Shown piece after piece: positions 33,285 to 45,600 of a stretch of DNA of 64,000 nt (within the stretch, counting starts at the first letter, position 1; each line of letters begins with the position of its first letter). The notes under the pieces were generated by a model. It saw nothing but the letters and a program-made list of their open reading frames with translations. It made no database searches and was not told the DNA's origin. The translations under genes and the position numbers were made by a program. Source of the DNA: Cynocephalus volans (lineage: Eukaryota > Chordata > Mammalia > Dermoptera > Cynocephalidae); the NCBI RefSeq assembly GCF_027409185.1, contig NC_084469.1, positions 77,783,918-77,847,917 of the forward strand, read 5' to 3'.

Positions 33285-33811
33285 TGTTGGGAAAATAGAA
33301 TAATTTGGTCAGGCTCCTCTCACCTCAGAGCCAGTTCAGGGTGGTTCTGTAAACATTGTGTACGGATGGAGTAAGCGCGCCTGTGAGACAGCACTGCTTT
33401 GGCTGGTGTTTCACTGCCTTGGGTGCCCGCTCTGCGTGGCCATGATTTTTGCAGACCTGCAGCTTCCAAGGACCGTGTGGCTGGTTGCCTAGCATATAGA
33501 CCTGCCTGAAGGGGTCTGGTGTACCAGCCTGGCGTGGAGGGGTCTGGTGACCCAGGCTGGCATGTGAAGGGTTTGTGACCCAGTCTGTGAATGGGCTTGA
33601 GGGGTCTGGGAGCTCCAGACCCAGCCCTAGCTTAACCATTGGCCCAGTCGGTGCAGGATTACCAGCAGGTAAAAGAGCCGCGACAACTAGCATGGTCACC
33701 TAGCTTTACAATTGGCATCACCAACAGGATTAAGAGCTAGACAATTGGTGCTGTGAGCAGGATTTGTGACATCAGCCTTAGCCTCACAGTAGCGTTTGTC
33801 GTAGCCAGACA
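33285..33811 (+). mobile_element. Retroviral LTR with leader-like tail, inside L1
   Basis: Begins TG and ends CA, with CCATA duplicated at 33,280-33,284 and 33,812-33,816 (the match extends to ACACCATA). Related to the copy at 29,064. After the LTR-like part it has three tandem PBS-like segments: 33,638, 33,711 and 33,744. The last (TGGTGCTGTGAGCAGGATTT) resembles the tRNA-His primer site of some ERV1 viruses. No viral coding sequence. Confidence 0.55.
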
Positions 33812-33860
33812 CCATACCTCATAAATATGTACAATTGTGTCAGTTAAAAACATGAAACTT
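33812..33860 (+). repeat. L1 3' end, last segment
   Basis: CCTCATAAATATGTACAATT and GTGTCAGTTAAAAAC complete the L1 3'UTR split by the LTR. Confidence 0.65.
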
Positions 33861-33989
33861 AAAGAGAAATGGTTCCTCAAGTTGCCTCCTCTTTTCCCTT
33901 TGAATAAATCATGCTGATTTTCATAATGAGCTACTTTCTTGGTGCAGAGCTGGGGGCATGTAGGTTGGTTTCCAAATATACTTTAGTTG

Positions 33990-34480
33990 CTTCTGTCCCT
34001 CACTTGCCAAGTATTTGTTGCATATCTACTACATCCAGGCATTGGGCTGGATGCTGGGGAGACAAGGGGGAACTAAACAGACATGGTCCTGCCTCCCGGA
34101 GCTTATAGTCCAGCATGGGCAATTAAAAACTAACCAAGTCATCTTTCAAACAACAAATTGCCCTGAGGAAGTGGTGTTTGAGCTGAGATCTGTGCGGAGG
34201 AGAGATGAGAATGATTCAGGCAAAGGGAACATCCAGCGCAAAGAGGTGGCCTCTTGTGGTGGGGCAGTGTGGGAGAGCATCGCACCTCCAGGAATTGGGA
34301 GAATGCCAGGGTGACTGGAGCCTGGAAGCAAGTGGGGCTGGACCTACAGCCATGGGGAGTTTGGTCCTTGCCCAAAGAGCAATCATTGAAGGGCTCGAAC
34401 TCCTTAACAAAATTGAGGTTCTATCAGCAATGAAGGGGAAAATGGGTATCACGGACACAAGCAATAGTCCTTACAGAAAC
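33990..34480 (-). repeat. L2 LINE
   Basis: Antisense L2: AAGTATTTGTTGCATATCTA, CCTCCCGGAGCTTATAGTCC, CTGAGGAAGTGGTGTTTGAG, CAGGCAAAGGGAACATCCAG. Confidence 0.55.
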
Positions 34481-34484
34481 ACCC

Positions 34485-34910
34485 CAGATATTACCTATCC
34501 AAAACAGAACTCATTATTTTCCCATTTCCCACATTCCCAAACCAGCTTATGGCTTACTGTTTCCCATCTCACAAGTGGCCTCACAGCCCATCCAGCCACT
34601 CAAGCCAAAAACCTAGGCCTCATCCATGATACCTCCCTCTTCATCTCCCCCATATCTAACCCATGGCCAAGTTCCACCTCTTAGATATCTCTGCGACTTA
34701 TTCAGTTCTCCATTTCCACCATCAAATTCACGCAATTGTCTCCTGCCTGAACTACAGCGATGTTTTCCAATTGCTCACTGACTTTTATGTCCCTACCATC
34801 TATTCTCCACAATGTGATGTTTTCAGAATACAAATCTGATCATGTCTCTTCTCCACTGAAAGTCCAGGGACCCAGGATTTAAATCTTCATTAGCCCAAGG
34901 CAATCTTTTC
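34485..34910 (+). repeat. L2 LINE, opposite orientation
   Basis: Sense L2 reverse-transcriptase end: AAAAACCTAGGCCTCATCCA, CTCTTAGATATCTCTGCGAC, CTCCTGCCTGAACTACAGCG, AATACAAATCTGATCATGTC. It abuts the antisense L2 just before it. Confidence 0.6.
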
Positions 34911-36095
34911 ACTTGCCTTTGATCGGTTTAGTTGTGGGCAGACTCAGTGACTCATTTTCTGGGGAGCATCTGGGAAAGGTATTCTTGCAGTTCAAAAGTG
35001 ACTGCTGGAAGAAAGAAATACTTTTTATTTTGCTAGACATTAGATGTGCCTGGAATGGCAGCAGCCATCTTGCTACCTGAAAGTGCAATTCCAGAGACTT
35101 TGAGGAAAGCAGTGCCTGGAGTCCCACCCCTGGAGACTGCCCTACCATGTGAGAGAAATCCCCTTGCTATGTAAGCCACCTGGAGTTGGGATTCCTGGCA
35201 AGTGCAGCCATAAGCACTCTGATATTGGTACATGTCTGAGGCATCTGGTGCCAAGTGGGCAGTTGGATACATGCATCTGAATCTCAGTGGACAGACTTGA
35301 ACTGGAGAAATACATGTGTGAGTCCTTGGTGAAAACTGAAGCAGGGGGAGGGGATGAGCCTGCAAAGAAGATCAGGAGGAACTGAGCCAGAGAGGTGCCA
35401 AGGGAGACCACCTGTGGCCAGAAAAAAAGGATTTCCTGCTTTTTATCTCAAGACTAATGTTAAGGGATTATAACATTCCTAAGTATATCCGAACTGGACA
35501 AAAGGAAGTGGCTCAGGAATGTTTTTAGCTGGGGGAGGAAGTTAGGTTTCAGAACCAACCTTTGGGATTAACATCAGGGGAGTTTGGCTTCCTGCCATTT
35601 AATAAGTCATTTACCAGAATCTCAGAGACAACCAAAAATTAGACAAACAACCTGGTCAGAGAATATTTCTTCTCTTCTGAGTGTTAGATATTGAATTAGG
35701 TGGTGTCAGAGACACAAGTCAGTGCCACTGGTGTCTAGAAAAGGGGTAGAAATTTGGGGGGAGGGATGTCACGGGTGTTTAGTATTTTGGTGGCAGAGAT
35801 TGGAGGAACATCTCACAGGGAGGCACTATTGCAAGAAAAGGAGGGTGTGAAAGCCAATAGCAGTGTTCACAAAATTAGGTTGGAGACAGACATCTACGGG
35901 AAAGGAAATGGGAATACGGGAAAGAGGCCAGAATAGGTCGTGTCTTGAAATCGAGGATGAGTTTAGATTTTATTCAGAGTGAAATGGAACCCGTGGAAGG
36001 CTTTTGAGAATAAAGGATTAGATGTGGTAACACTGTTCCAGATCAAAGTGCGGTTTTGTTGGTTAAAAAAGAAAAAAAGGACCAGAGCTAGGTTG
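34911..36095. other. Intergenic DNA upstream of the AKTIP promoter
   Basis: No gene. About 35,180-35,340 resembles the same unnamed ancient repeat as 17,130-17,360. Confidence 0.35.
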
Positions 36096-36099
36096 CGAC

Positions 36100-36225
36100 G
36101 GGAGAGGTTCTCAAACTTCAGCGTGCACCAGAATCAGCAGGGGGCCGTGGGACAAATGTAGATTACTGGTACTCACGCCCCACCCCCCGTTCGGATTCTA
36201 CAGGTTGGGGCCGGCATGTACATTG
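36100..36225 (+). repeat. MER5A-type hAT-Charlie element
   Basis: GGTTCTCAAACTTCAGCGTG, CACCAGAATCAGCAGG and ATTACTGGTACTCACGCCCC are the sense start of MER5A; the 3' terminal repeat is lost. Confidence 0.65.
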
Positions 36226-36604
36226 TATAAAGCTCCTCTGGCTGCGCTGTGCCAAGGGATGACTTGGAATTTAGCTCCCTCCAGCTCTGGCCCTTCGCTC
36301 CTCCATTCTGAGGTGCAGAGATGGGCGTCTCTCAGTGTTACGTAAAGCGTTCTTCCGACCTGACAGCTACCCAGCCATCCCCATTCCGGCCGCCTGGGTG
36401 GGACCCCGACGTGGCAGGCCCGGTCTCGCAGCGCTGAAACGGTGCGCGGCTGGCCCTCAAGTCTCCCCTCAGGGCAGGGACACCAGCCGGGCGCCCAGGC
36501 CCTACAACACCCGCAGTCACAACCTCGGCAAGGTGCGGCCGCGGCTGCGGCCTACACGCACAAACCGTTGGGCAGGTCTCTATGGTGACTGGTGGACGCC
36601 CTGA

Positions 36605-36609
36605 CCAAT
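36605..36609 (+). promoter_or_regulatory. CCAAT box
   Basis: GACCAATTACGTCGCGG: a CCAAT followed at once by an ACGTC core (half CRE). Confidence 0.45.
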
Positions 36610-36701
36610 TACGTCGCGGCGCTGCTTTGTTTCCTCCCCATCCCTCCCTGGGGACTGATACTTCCGTAACTGACAGATCGCTCCTGGGGATGTTACGTAG
36701 A

Positions 36702-36708
36702 GGGCGGG
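36702..36708 (+). promoter_or_regulatory. GC box (SP1-like)
   Basis: GGGCGGG within TACGTAGAGGGCGGGTC. Confidence 0.45.
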
Positions 36709-36742
36709 TCAAGGGCGGCCCCACCCGAGAAGAGCTGGTTTG

Positions 36743-36747
36743 ATTGG
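36743..36747 (-). promoter_or_regulatory. Inverted CCAAT box
   Basis: TTGATTGGCTGAG contains ATTGG, the reverse of CCAAT, an NF-Y-type site. Confidence 0.45.
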
Positions 36748-36949
36748 CTGAGCCGAGTGCTGCGTCCCAACGCCCCCGGAAGAACGTCCCTGACGGACAG
36801 GTGTGGAAGCCACTTGGCGCCGGGAGGCTGGGCGGAAGCGTCCGGGCTCAGGGGCGTGGGGCAGGAGGAGGAGCCCGACGCTGAGGGCAGGGCAGGGCGG
36901 GGCCAGGAGCGGGCAGGGGCCGGGCTGGCTCGGCGGCCGGAGATGCTGT

Positions 36950-37564
36950 CGGGACGTGACGGCACTCGGCAGCCGAGAGCTCTGCATTGAAAGCACCAGA
37001 GTGAGGCGCAGTGCCCGGCCAGCTGGTAGGTACACGAGGAACGAGCAGTCAGTGGCTGCTGGCCACCAGCGTCTTCGGGCCCGGCATTTGTCCTACGGAG
37101 CACTCTCGATACCGCTGCGACGGCGGCCGCCTTGGGACACGGGGGCGGGGCCGGGCACCTGTGCGCGTTTGGAGGCACCTGCTGCGCCGGCAGCCTCGGG
37201 TCCGGGAGCCCGGGGGCTGTGGCGTGAGCCGAGTTGAGCCGGGCCGGCCGGAGGGAGAAAGGGTGGTGGGCTCAGCCGGCTCGCCCCGTCCGGAGCCCGC
37301 CCTCCCCGGCCGTCAACCCAAGCTGGGGGGGTGGGGGTGAGGGTCGCCGAGCCCCGGAGGCCCTTCGCCCCCTACCAGAGCTCTGGGCTCTCCGGCGCTG
37401 GGCTGGCCTCACACTAGCTGCGAGGCCGGGACAGGGCCCCCGCCTTGCATCACCTCGAGACAGGTTTGTCCAGATTCTCTGCGTGCTGGAAGACGGGTTT
37501 CCGCCCCCAGCGAGGGTGCCGGTCCCAGGCCGGCTGCGGGTCCCAGCTGTCCCCAGCGAGCCGG
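36950..37564 (+). other. AKTIP: AKTIP untranslated first exon, approximate
   Basis: Inferred, not resolved. AKTIP translation starts in the next exon (39,654), so a 5' non-coding exon must lie in the CpG island. Usable donors include CAGCTG|GTAGGT (about 37,026) and GAGCCGG|GTGAGC (about 37,564). I cannot choose between them or place the start site. Confidence 0.4.
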
Positions 37565-37624
37565 GTGAGCCGGGGTTGTGTCCGTTCTGTGGACCTGCTC
37601 TGTCGCCTCATAATGTGAAATTTC

Positions 37625-39580
37625 TTAAGTCTGTTTTGGGATGATGTGGTGTTAGTGTCTACTGAGACACTATGGCACGCAGGAGGAACAGCATCCCTTG
37701 TGTTTAGTTTTGGCTCTGACATGTACGGATCATTTGTACAGGCCAAAGATACTAAGCTGTATCATATAAAGGCAGGCAATCATGTTTTGTTCTCAGTGCC
37801 GAACCAGCAGAAATTCTAAATCGTTTCCTCGTGACAAGGACATAGCTTGTGTCCATCTGTGTCATTCCTGTTGGACCATGTCACATTGTGCCTGTCGCAG
37901 ACTAGACATCTGATAAATGGTGTAGTCAGTTCCTGAAAAGTGTGCTATAATTTCTAGTGATTACATTACTGCCAGAAACACCGGATTAAAAAAATCCATC
38001 GCAAAGCTAGGCAGCAGTCGACAATACCCCTTGTTTAAAGATAGGAAGAACTGGGGACAAGTTTTACTTAATTTTTAAAGGCAAAGTCATAGAATCATAA
38101 CGTGTTGGATTTGGGTCTTTACAGGGATTGCTCCATACTCGTACATTTACATGGCCAGGAGCACCACTGTTTCCCAAGTAGTGGGGGTCTTCTGTTAAAT
38201 CAGGTCTGTCTGAGAGGACAGTGGAGTGTCACACGGTTTTAGATCTAACTGTAGATACTGTTATATATGAAAGCTAATGTTTCGTTTGGGCCAAACAGGA
38301 ACATGCCTCACATGTTTTTGATGTCCCAACTGTTTTCATTTGTCATAGTCACCTTTAAAGGCAGATTTGTAGAGCTGTTGCTACTTATTAGATATAAGTC
38401 AACATGTTAGTGGAAGAACCAGGATCCTCATTCCTCTTGATTTAATGATTGGGTGGCATTATTTCTTGGAAAGCAAAACAGCAGTAATAGGCACTGGAAG
38501 CCTGGTAGCCACCTGTGGATGTCATAGGATGTCAGAGAGAACAAATGATTGCTGATTAGGGACATTTGTTGTATGGTTTGCTAATGATTTGCTTTTTATG
38601 AATGTAGGAAAATGTTAAGTTGTGATCCTTTTCACTTTCAGCCTAAGGTGCCAGTAGGAATTTAGAGAAGGATCTCTTCTTTAAACATACAGAGCCTGAG
38701 GGAAAATAACCGAAGCAGAGAAAGTGCTGTTCTTACTGCTGAGCTTGGCTCCTTTTCCTTTGCTTTTCTTGTATTTTTAGTAAATGACCAATTGACTTTG
38801 TGATCTTTGAGACATGCTTTCTTATCCACTACTTGAAGCTTCAGGTGGAAGATTTGTGTTTGTGAAATGTCTCTTTTGCGCTTTTCTTTTGCATTTATAG
38901 ATCTACTGCTTAGCAATTCCTTAAATGCCTAATCCTGCACAGCTTCCATATTTTTAGCAGTTGAAAAAGGCAGTTTCTTGGGGGAGTCCTAACAGGACTC
39001 AGGTATCCACTCTTCTCCCCTTACCTACATATGTATGCTATATCTTCCCTGTTTTTCTTATTTCTTTGGTTAACAGTTTTGCTGGAGGGAATTATTTTGT
39101 ACTTGAGACAACTCATTTAAGACACTCTTAAATCAGCCACCTTGGATCTTTATCATTTGTTCCCATAACCCTGGAAATAACTGATACAACTTTTGTGTGT
39201 ATGGGTACAGTGCATTCTGAATCCAGCTTTCTCATTAGTTAAATGCCTAGATATGCTAGTAGCAACTGTTGTAGTCTATATCTTCTGAATGTCTGACACC
39301 AGTGCTGAACTGTGTCACTAAAATTCTAAATCCTTGCCAGGGACTTGGTGCACAAATTCTTGTAAACATCTCAAGGTGTAAAAGAAATTACAGCCAGAAG
39401 AGGAAGTACAGAAGGAAACTATATCTGAAGATGCCTGAAAACATTTCCTAGGTTTTAACAACTATATATTATATAGCATTATATTGTATCTCTAGGGTTT
39501 CTGATTTAATTTTTAACCATATTTCTGAAGTCTTAACTGTTGGTGTTGGTATATTTCTGTGTTTTCCCATGTTGTTTTAA
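37625..39580 (+). other. AKTIP: AKTIP intron 1
   Basis: About 2 kb with no identifiable repeat, AT-rich toward its end, closing with the pyrimidine tract and acceptor TTGTTTTAAG at 39,581. Confidence 0.55.
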
Positions 39581-39581
39581 G

Positions 39582-39695
39582 GTAAAGTGAATGCTGAGGA
39601 CAGAAGAGATTGATGACACAGACCACTGAACTTCTTTGTTTGAAGTACACGTTATGAACTCTTTCTGGAGCATGTCTACAAGTTCTGTACGCAAA
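39582..39695 (+). other. AKTIP: AKTIP exon 2, first coding exon
   Basis: Acceptor TTGTTTTAAG|, 72 nt of 5'UTR, then the ATG and 14 codons ([14 protein letters not shown]), donor AAA|GTAGGT. The acceptor at 39,581 is preferred because a long pyrimidine tract precedes it; GGACAG at 39,603 is an alternative. Confidence 0.8.
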
Positions 39696-42600
39696 GTAGG
39701 TGTAGCTGATAAATATAGTGAGGAAACCTATTTGCTTTTCTCTCAGAAAAGAGGGTCACAATAAAGCTAAATAATCCATATCAAGGTCACCTGTAATCTT
39801 AACAAAATCACCTGGTTTTTCTAGTTTAGGTTTTACTTTTGAGAAATATTATTTTGTCAATTAAAGTGTCTGAAACTGAGATTGCATCTCAGATATCATT
39901 CTGGTAATCACAATTCTAAGATTATTTTCATTCAGGTTATATTTACACATGATGAATTTTTTTTTTCCCCCCTAAAAGATGACCAGTAAAGGGATCTTAA
40001 CCCTTGACTTGGTGTTGTTTAGCACTACACTCTCCCAAGTGAGCTAACCGGCTATCACTATAATAGGAATCCAAACCCATGGCCTTGGTGTTATCAGCAC
40101 CACATTCTCCCAGGTGAGCCATGGGCCTTACACATGATGAAGTTTGTGACACATCCTCATAGTAGTTTTTCTATTAAACTTGAAGATTTCAGGGTTACAG
40201 AAGCCTTGGGAAAGGCCAGTACAATATGGTCAAGTCAGACTTGGAGGGGCACTAACTTAATTTTTCTAAATAAATTTTTTAAAAAAAATAATACATTTTC
40301 ATTTTAGGAAAGCTTAAAATATGCAGAGAAGCAAGAGAAAATAAAAATAACCCATAATTCCACCTCTAAGAGAAGACCACTATTACCAATCTTTTTTCCT
40401 ATGCACATGATAAACATTTTTCATACAGCTAATTAAACAGCCTTTGGTTGTACTTGAGCCAAGCAAGGTACCTTTGAGATGGCAGGATAGTCTCTGACTC
40501 ATTTTGCCCTTGTTTTTGACTAAGGATAATAGTTTGTGCTGGTGATATTCCAAATATGGAAACATATTAGGGATGAGATCAAAATCAGACCCAAGCACAT
40601 AAGAGAAAGCTACATTCTTTGTTTTTAACCCAAATGCTAACATCAGGTAGTGACTAATTTCAGTTCACATTACTTATTTTGAGCTTTTAGCACCTGACCT
40701 TCTATAGCATGTGCAAGGGGACGTTTCTAGACTTGCACAGTTGTCGAATTGCTTGGTAGCCCCTTGCCCTCTTTTTGAGGCCACCAGAAGAAACCATTTC
40801 TTTCTCTGTTTCAGTTAATCCTGTAAATATTGACTATATCGTCCTTATAGGATACAGCTAATGAAAGAGTTTCCCTAATGCTTTAGTCTTGCTTCAGCTT
40901 TGTCTGCTCTTTATATGACCTACCTGCTCAAAGGACTTTAAAGTCATCTTGATCATGGTGTTAGTGTTAGAATGTCCTTGTAAAAGAATAATGTTCATTT
41001 AGTCACAGAGCTAATATTGTACTCTTGTGATTTAAGAATCATCCTAACAAATATTCTCACAACTTCATCTTCAATAGCGATCTGAAGGTGAAGAGAAGAC
41101 GTTATCAGGGGAGGTGAAAAGCAGTCCACCACGAACTGTGCCAAAGAAACAGCTGCCTTCTATTCCCAAAAATGCTTTGCCCATAACTAAGCCTACATCT
41201 CCTGCCCCAGCAGCACAGTCAACAAATGGCACACATGCTTCTTATGGACCCTTCTACCTGGAGTACTCTCTTCTTGCAGAATTGTAAGTTTTTAACAAAT
41301 ATTTGTTTAAATTGTGAGTGGTCCTTGAAGGTGAAGAATGAAATTTAATCTGATGAACTCAATAAGTGGTAGTCATTTAATCTTAAAGCTCAAACCCATC
41401 CCCCTCTAATATCAGCCTTAATGAATATAGAACTTTGGGCACTACTGCAGGCAAAAACAATCTTTCTTAACCAAGACCTAGGTAGTGTTTTGTAAATATC
41501 CTCTCTTAAATATAATGGTTCTTATTTGGAGCTTGGATAAATAAGATTTAAAGGCAGGTGTGTGCTTTAATTTCCATATCTGTTTTAGAAACAAGAGGAA
41601 GAAACTAAGATTTAAGAACCAGTAGTCTAAGAACTTAATAACTTAATTTTGATTTCCTTTGTAAGAAGTGAGGAATTCACTTCTTGAAGAGGTTTTTGTA
41701 GAGTGGGACAGTGGGAGGATGGTTATCTATTCTTGGGTCAGACCCACCTGGAGGACTGTGCTCCATTTTAGTTATCACCTTGTAGGAGGCTTCCTAACAG
41801 AATGAGGCGATGGGCCCTGTAGAGAGGGGTAAGGAAGCCAGATTTTAGGGATCAACAACTGAAGAAACTGGAACCACTGTTGTAGAGAAGAGAAAGCTTA
41901 AGAAGTGCTTATTAAAGTTGGCTTCATATATTTGAAGGCCTGTCATTGGAAGAGATTTGACTTATTCTGTATGGCCCCCAGAGGGAGGACTTGGCAATTA
42001 CAGGGAAATTATAAAGATTTGGGCTCCTTGTAAGAAAAAACTTGACTCAGCAGAAAAGTCTGCAATTGGACTGAAGTGACACCTATCTATAGAGTGCAAG
42101 GAGTTAAGCACTTGTGGAAAATGCTGGTAGTGACAACACAGTGCCTGGCACATAGGGGCTCAAACAGCACATGGATTCAGATGGCATTTGATTTGATAAC
42201 TTATTAAAAAGACAAATTTTGGGGAATTCTTAATTTCCATCATTTAAAAATTCCTTTGTATATGAAGTTATTCTAAAAGCATCATTAACCCCTCCCTCAA
42301 TAGTACTAATGTTGTAATGGTCAGGGGGTCAGAGGCTCCAGTGTAATTGGCTGGGTCACTTTAGCTTTATAATGGAGGTCTTGTTTTTTGAGTCTGGGCA
42401 GTGAGTTGGACAGGCTTCTATTGTAGTAATTAAATCTGCTGTCTTTATTTAGAACAAAAATTGCCTTTCTGGCAAACCTCACTCTAGTAGATGTATCTAT
42501 CAACCATGATGCTTGCTGACACGCTGAATTTTAATGACTTAAAAATGGTATAGATAACTTATAGAATTATTAAAAGTGTGATGGCAAATAAACTAAGGCC

Positions 42601-45600
42601 CAATAAGCTACTTCTCGATAAAATTGAGGATTGACAGGTTAATATGTTTTAAGGCCCTAGGCAAATATTGTTCTTTTCAAGGTCTGATCACAGCCTTATT
42701 TAGGCTCATAGCTGTAATTGCAAGGAACAGAGCAGAATGGCTGTCAGTGGGTAAATAGGTCCCAGAAAAAGCCAGTGGAGCCTTCGTGTTAGTATACTTG
42801 TTTTCCCTTGTTTTCAGCATCCGCTGTTTCTCACTCCCTAGCAAAGCCCACAGCATTCAAGTGTCTGAGTTGGGGGGTGAATTTGAGAGCCTCACATAGA
42901 TGCCTGCCTCCACCAAGCAACACTGCAGATCTAAACCCTGTTCTCTGCTGCGTGATCTGGTGATTCAAACTCAAAATGACAACTACGTGACAGCAGTTCC
43001 ATGGGTTCTTAATGTATTCCTAATTACCTGAACTTGTAATTAAAAAGTTTTTGAATGTGTGTGTGAGATCTGTACTCTGCAGTCACAAAAACAATACTTT
43101 TACAAATACTCTCATTTATCTCAAATTTAATGTCTAGAACTTGACATCAGGTTGCATTATTCAGAATTACCTACAGGCTGGTTTCCAGGATGATGTTTTG
43201 GGGAAGCTGGTTTCTGGGAGGAAAATTTGATTCTTTGTGTATACCTTGCTTGATTTCCATTTCTTAATCTGGGGACTTTTGTTGGCTCATGCATTTCTTT
43301 TTGACCTTGTGCTACGAAGCCAATAAATGGGTAGCAATCAGGGTCCATGCTCAAAATTGTGTCAGTTAAGAGATTGTAATGACTTTAGCTTATATGGTTT
43401 GGGTATCAGCTGCCCCTTGAGGGACCAATCCTTTTCTCAAAAAATGAGTGTGGGGTGGTTTGATCTATAGGTGTCATTTACATCCATAAAGTTATTGTGC
43501 TGTTTTTGTTTTAGTACCTTGGTTGTGAAGCAAAAGTTACCAGGCGTCTACGTGCAGCCATCTTATCGCTCTGCATTAAGTAAGACAAGGATTCACTCTA
43601 AATTTATACCATATTTGGTTCCTCGGACACAAATTTAGGCCTTAACCATTTTTATTTTTTCCCTATAGTGTGGTTTGGAGTAATATTCATAAGGCATGGA
43701 CTTTATCAAGATGGTGTATTTAAGTTTACAGTTTACATCCCTGATAACTATCCAGATGGTGACTGTCCAGTAAGTAGGAGATATAGTTTAGCTTCATTTG
43801 TGGGTCAGCAAGGAGGGCTTAAAGGTTTCTGTCCTGACCCAATACTTTTATCATTTCAATTTCCAAAATGCTTGTCTGCACATTAGTCTTTCAAGGTGCC
43901 TTTGGCACTTTGTTGCATCTTCTGTCATGCCATCCTTTGCCTTTAACTCTCCTTGTTTCTCAGCTCAGAGTGTGCATGTGAGGCTGGAAGCTGTACTGCA
44001 GCACTTACTGTGTGATTGGTGATAGCATGCTGTAGCGGACAGTGACTTTCCCCCTCTTCATTGCAAAATTTAGCTTTAAAGGAAAATGGTAAAAGTAGTT
44101 AGGTATCCCTCTTGAGGCAGCTCTTTGACTTTAACAACATGACTGCCTTGTGCTGAAGCTGCTTTTACCACTACCTCTACAGGTCTAATAAGCTCCAATG
44201 CCTCCATTAAAGGATATGTCTCTCTTTAAATATAGCGCTTGGTGTTTGATATTCCCGTCTTTCACCCGCTAGTTGACCCCACCTCAGGTGAACTGGATGT
44301 GAAGAGAGCATTTGCAAAATGGAGGTAGGTAAAAAAGTGTTTCTTCTAGTGACATAAGACAGCAGGAGGAAGCCTCAGTAATCATGCCATGTTTCCCTTT
44401 AGGCGGAACCATAATCATATTTGGCAAGTATTAATGTACGCAAGGAGAGTTTTCTACAAGATTGATACAGCAAGTCCCCTAAACCCAGAGGCTGCAGTAC
44501 TGTATGTTACTATTGCTTTGTTAAGAAAAATTTGAAAATGTAGCTAAGTAGATTAAGGTGGTAACTTTATGATTTAAACTTTTAACACAGATATGAAAAA
44601 GATGTTCAGCTTTTTAAAAGTAAAGTGGTTGACAGTGTTAAGGTGTGCACTGCTCGTTTGTTTGACCAACCTAAAATAGAAGACCCCTATGCAATTAGGT
44701 AAGTATTATGTCATCTAAATGAACTGTCCTTTGCAGTATTGTGCTTCCATTTTCCAGGTGGTCTTAGAATGGTTATTTAAAAGGAAATGGATACTCTTTT
44801 AGCCAATAACCTTTATAACTTGGTGTCAACTTGATTTCTGATGCCTCCTGAGCTCTTAAACCAAAAGCTTTACAGTGTCTGGCACATTATGCTAATAGCA
44901 AGTTATTTAGTGGCTTTGGTTTCCTAAGGATCCTTGTAATGTGCTCATTCATTCACATGTCAGGACTTTTCAGTTGGAAGTTTTAACTAGAGCCCCTCTT
45001 AAATTGCCATACCCCATCAGATTCAGCTGCATTGAACGGAGGGAAACTGCTTAGTGTGAGAGTGGTCGGTTCCTATAGCACTATATTTGATCTTGAGGAA
45101 GAGAGCCTGAGAACTGAAGAATTGGTGATTTAGCTCTTCAGCAACATTGGTACTGCTGAGGAGGCAGCAGTGAATAGTTGTTAAGGGCTTGGACTCAGCA
45201 GAAGGACTAGTTGGCTTTTACACTTTTTGGCTCTTGTGACCTAGAGCAATTACCTAATTTACCGTCTTGCTTTCTTTAAGTAGTAGTACTTCAGGGATTG
45301 GTGTGAGGCTTAAATGAGATAATTTGTGTACAAGAGTGAGAAAATCACTTAGATAACATCTAAATCATACGTGTTGGCAAATAATTATTTAAAGATTACT
45401 ACTTAAAGTATTGTTCCTTGTTAAGTTTTATTCATTAGAGGAGTTGGCTTAATTATTGAAAAATGGATGTAATACAAATTTAGTAAGCCAAAATAGTTTT
45501 TAAATATTTTTCTCTCCCTCAAGCTTTTCTCCGTGGAATCCTTCTGTACATGATGAAGCCAGAGAGAAGATGCTGACTCAGAAAGTAAGTAGACAGCTAT

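Larger units (their letters stand above)
36330..37620. promoter_or_regulatory. CpG island, AKTIP promoter
   Basis: About 1.3 kb of GC-rich, CpG-dense sequence, the only one of this kind outside the L1 5'UTR. It lies directly upstream of AKTIP. It contains a CCAAT box (36,605-36,609), a GC box GGGCGGG (36,702-36,708) and an inverted CCAAT (ATTGG, 36,743-36,747) and lacks a TATA box, as expected for a housekeeping promoter. Long frames inside it (up to 161 codons, both strands) are GC artefacts. Confidence 0.8.

Noticed and set aside
29064..33811. A single 4.7 kb provirus between the two similar LTRs
   Set aside because: The interval contains MaLR, SINE and L1 sequence in unrelated orientations, and the right LTR has its own 5-bp duplication inside an L1.
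36338..37644. Long open frames on both strands, up to 161 codons, in the CpG island
   Set aside because: High GC removes stop codons; frames overlap on both strands and have no family similarity. They belong to the promoter and first exon.
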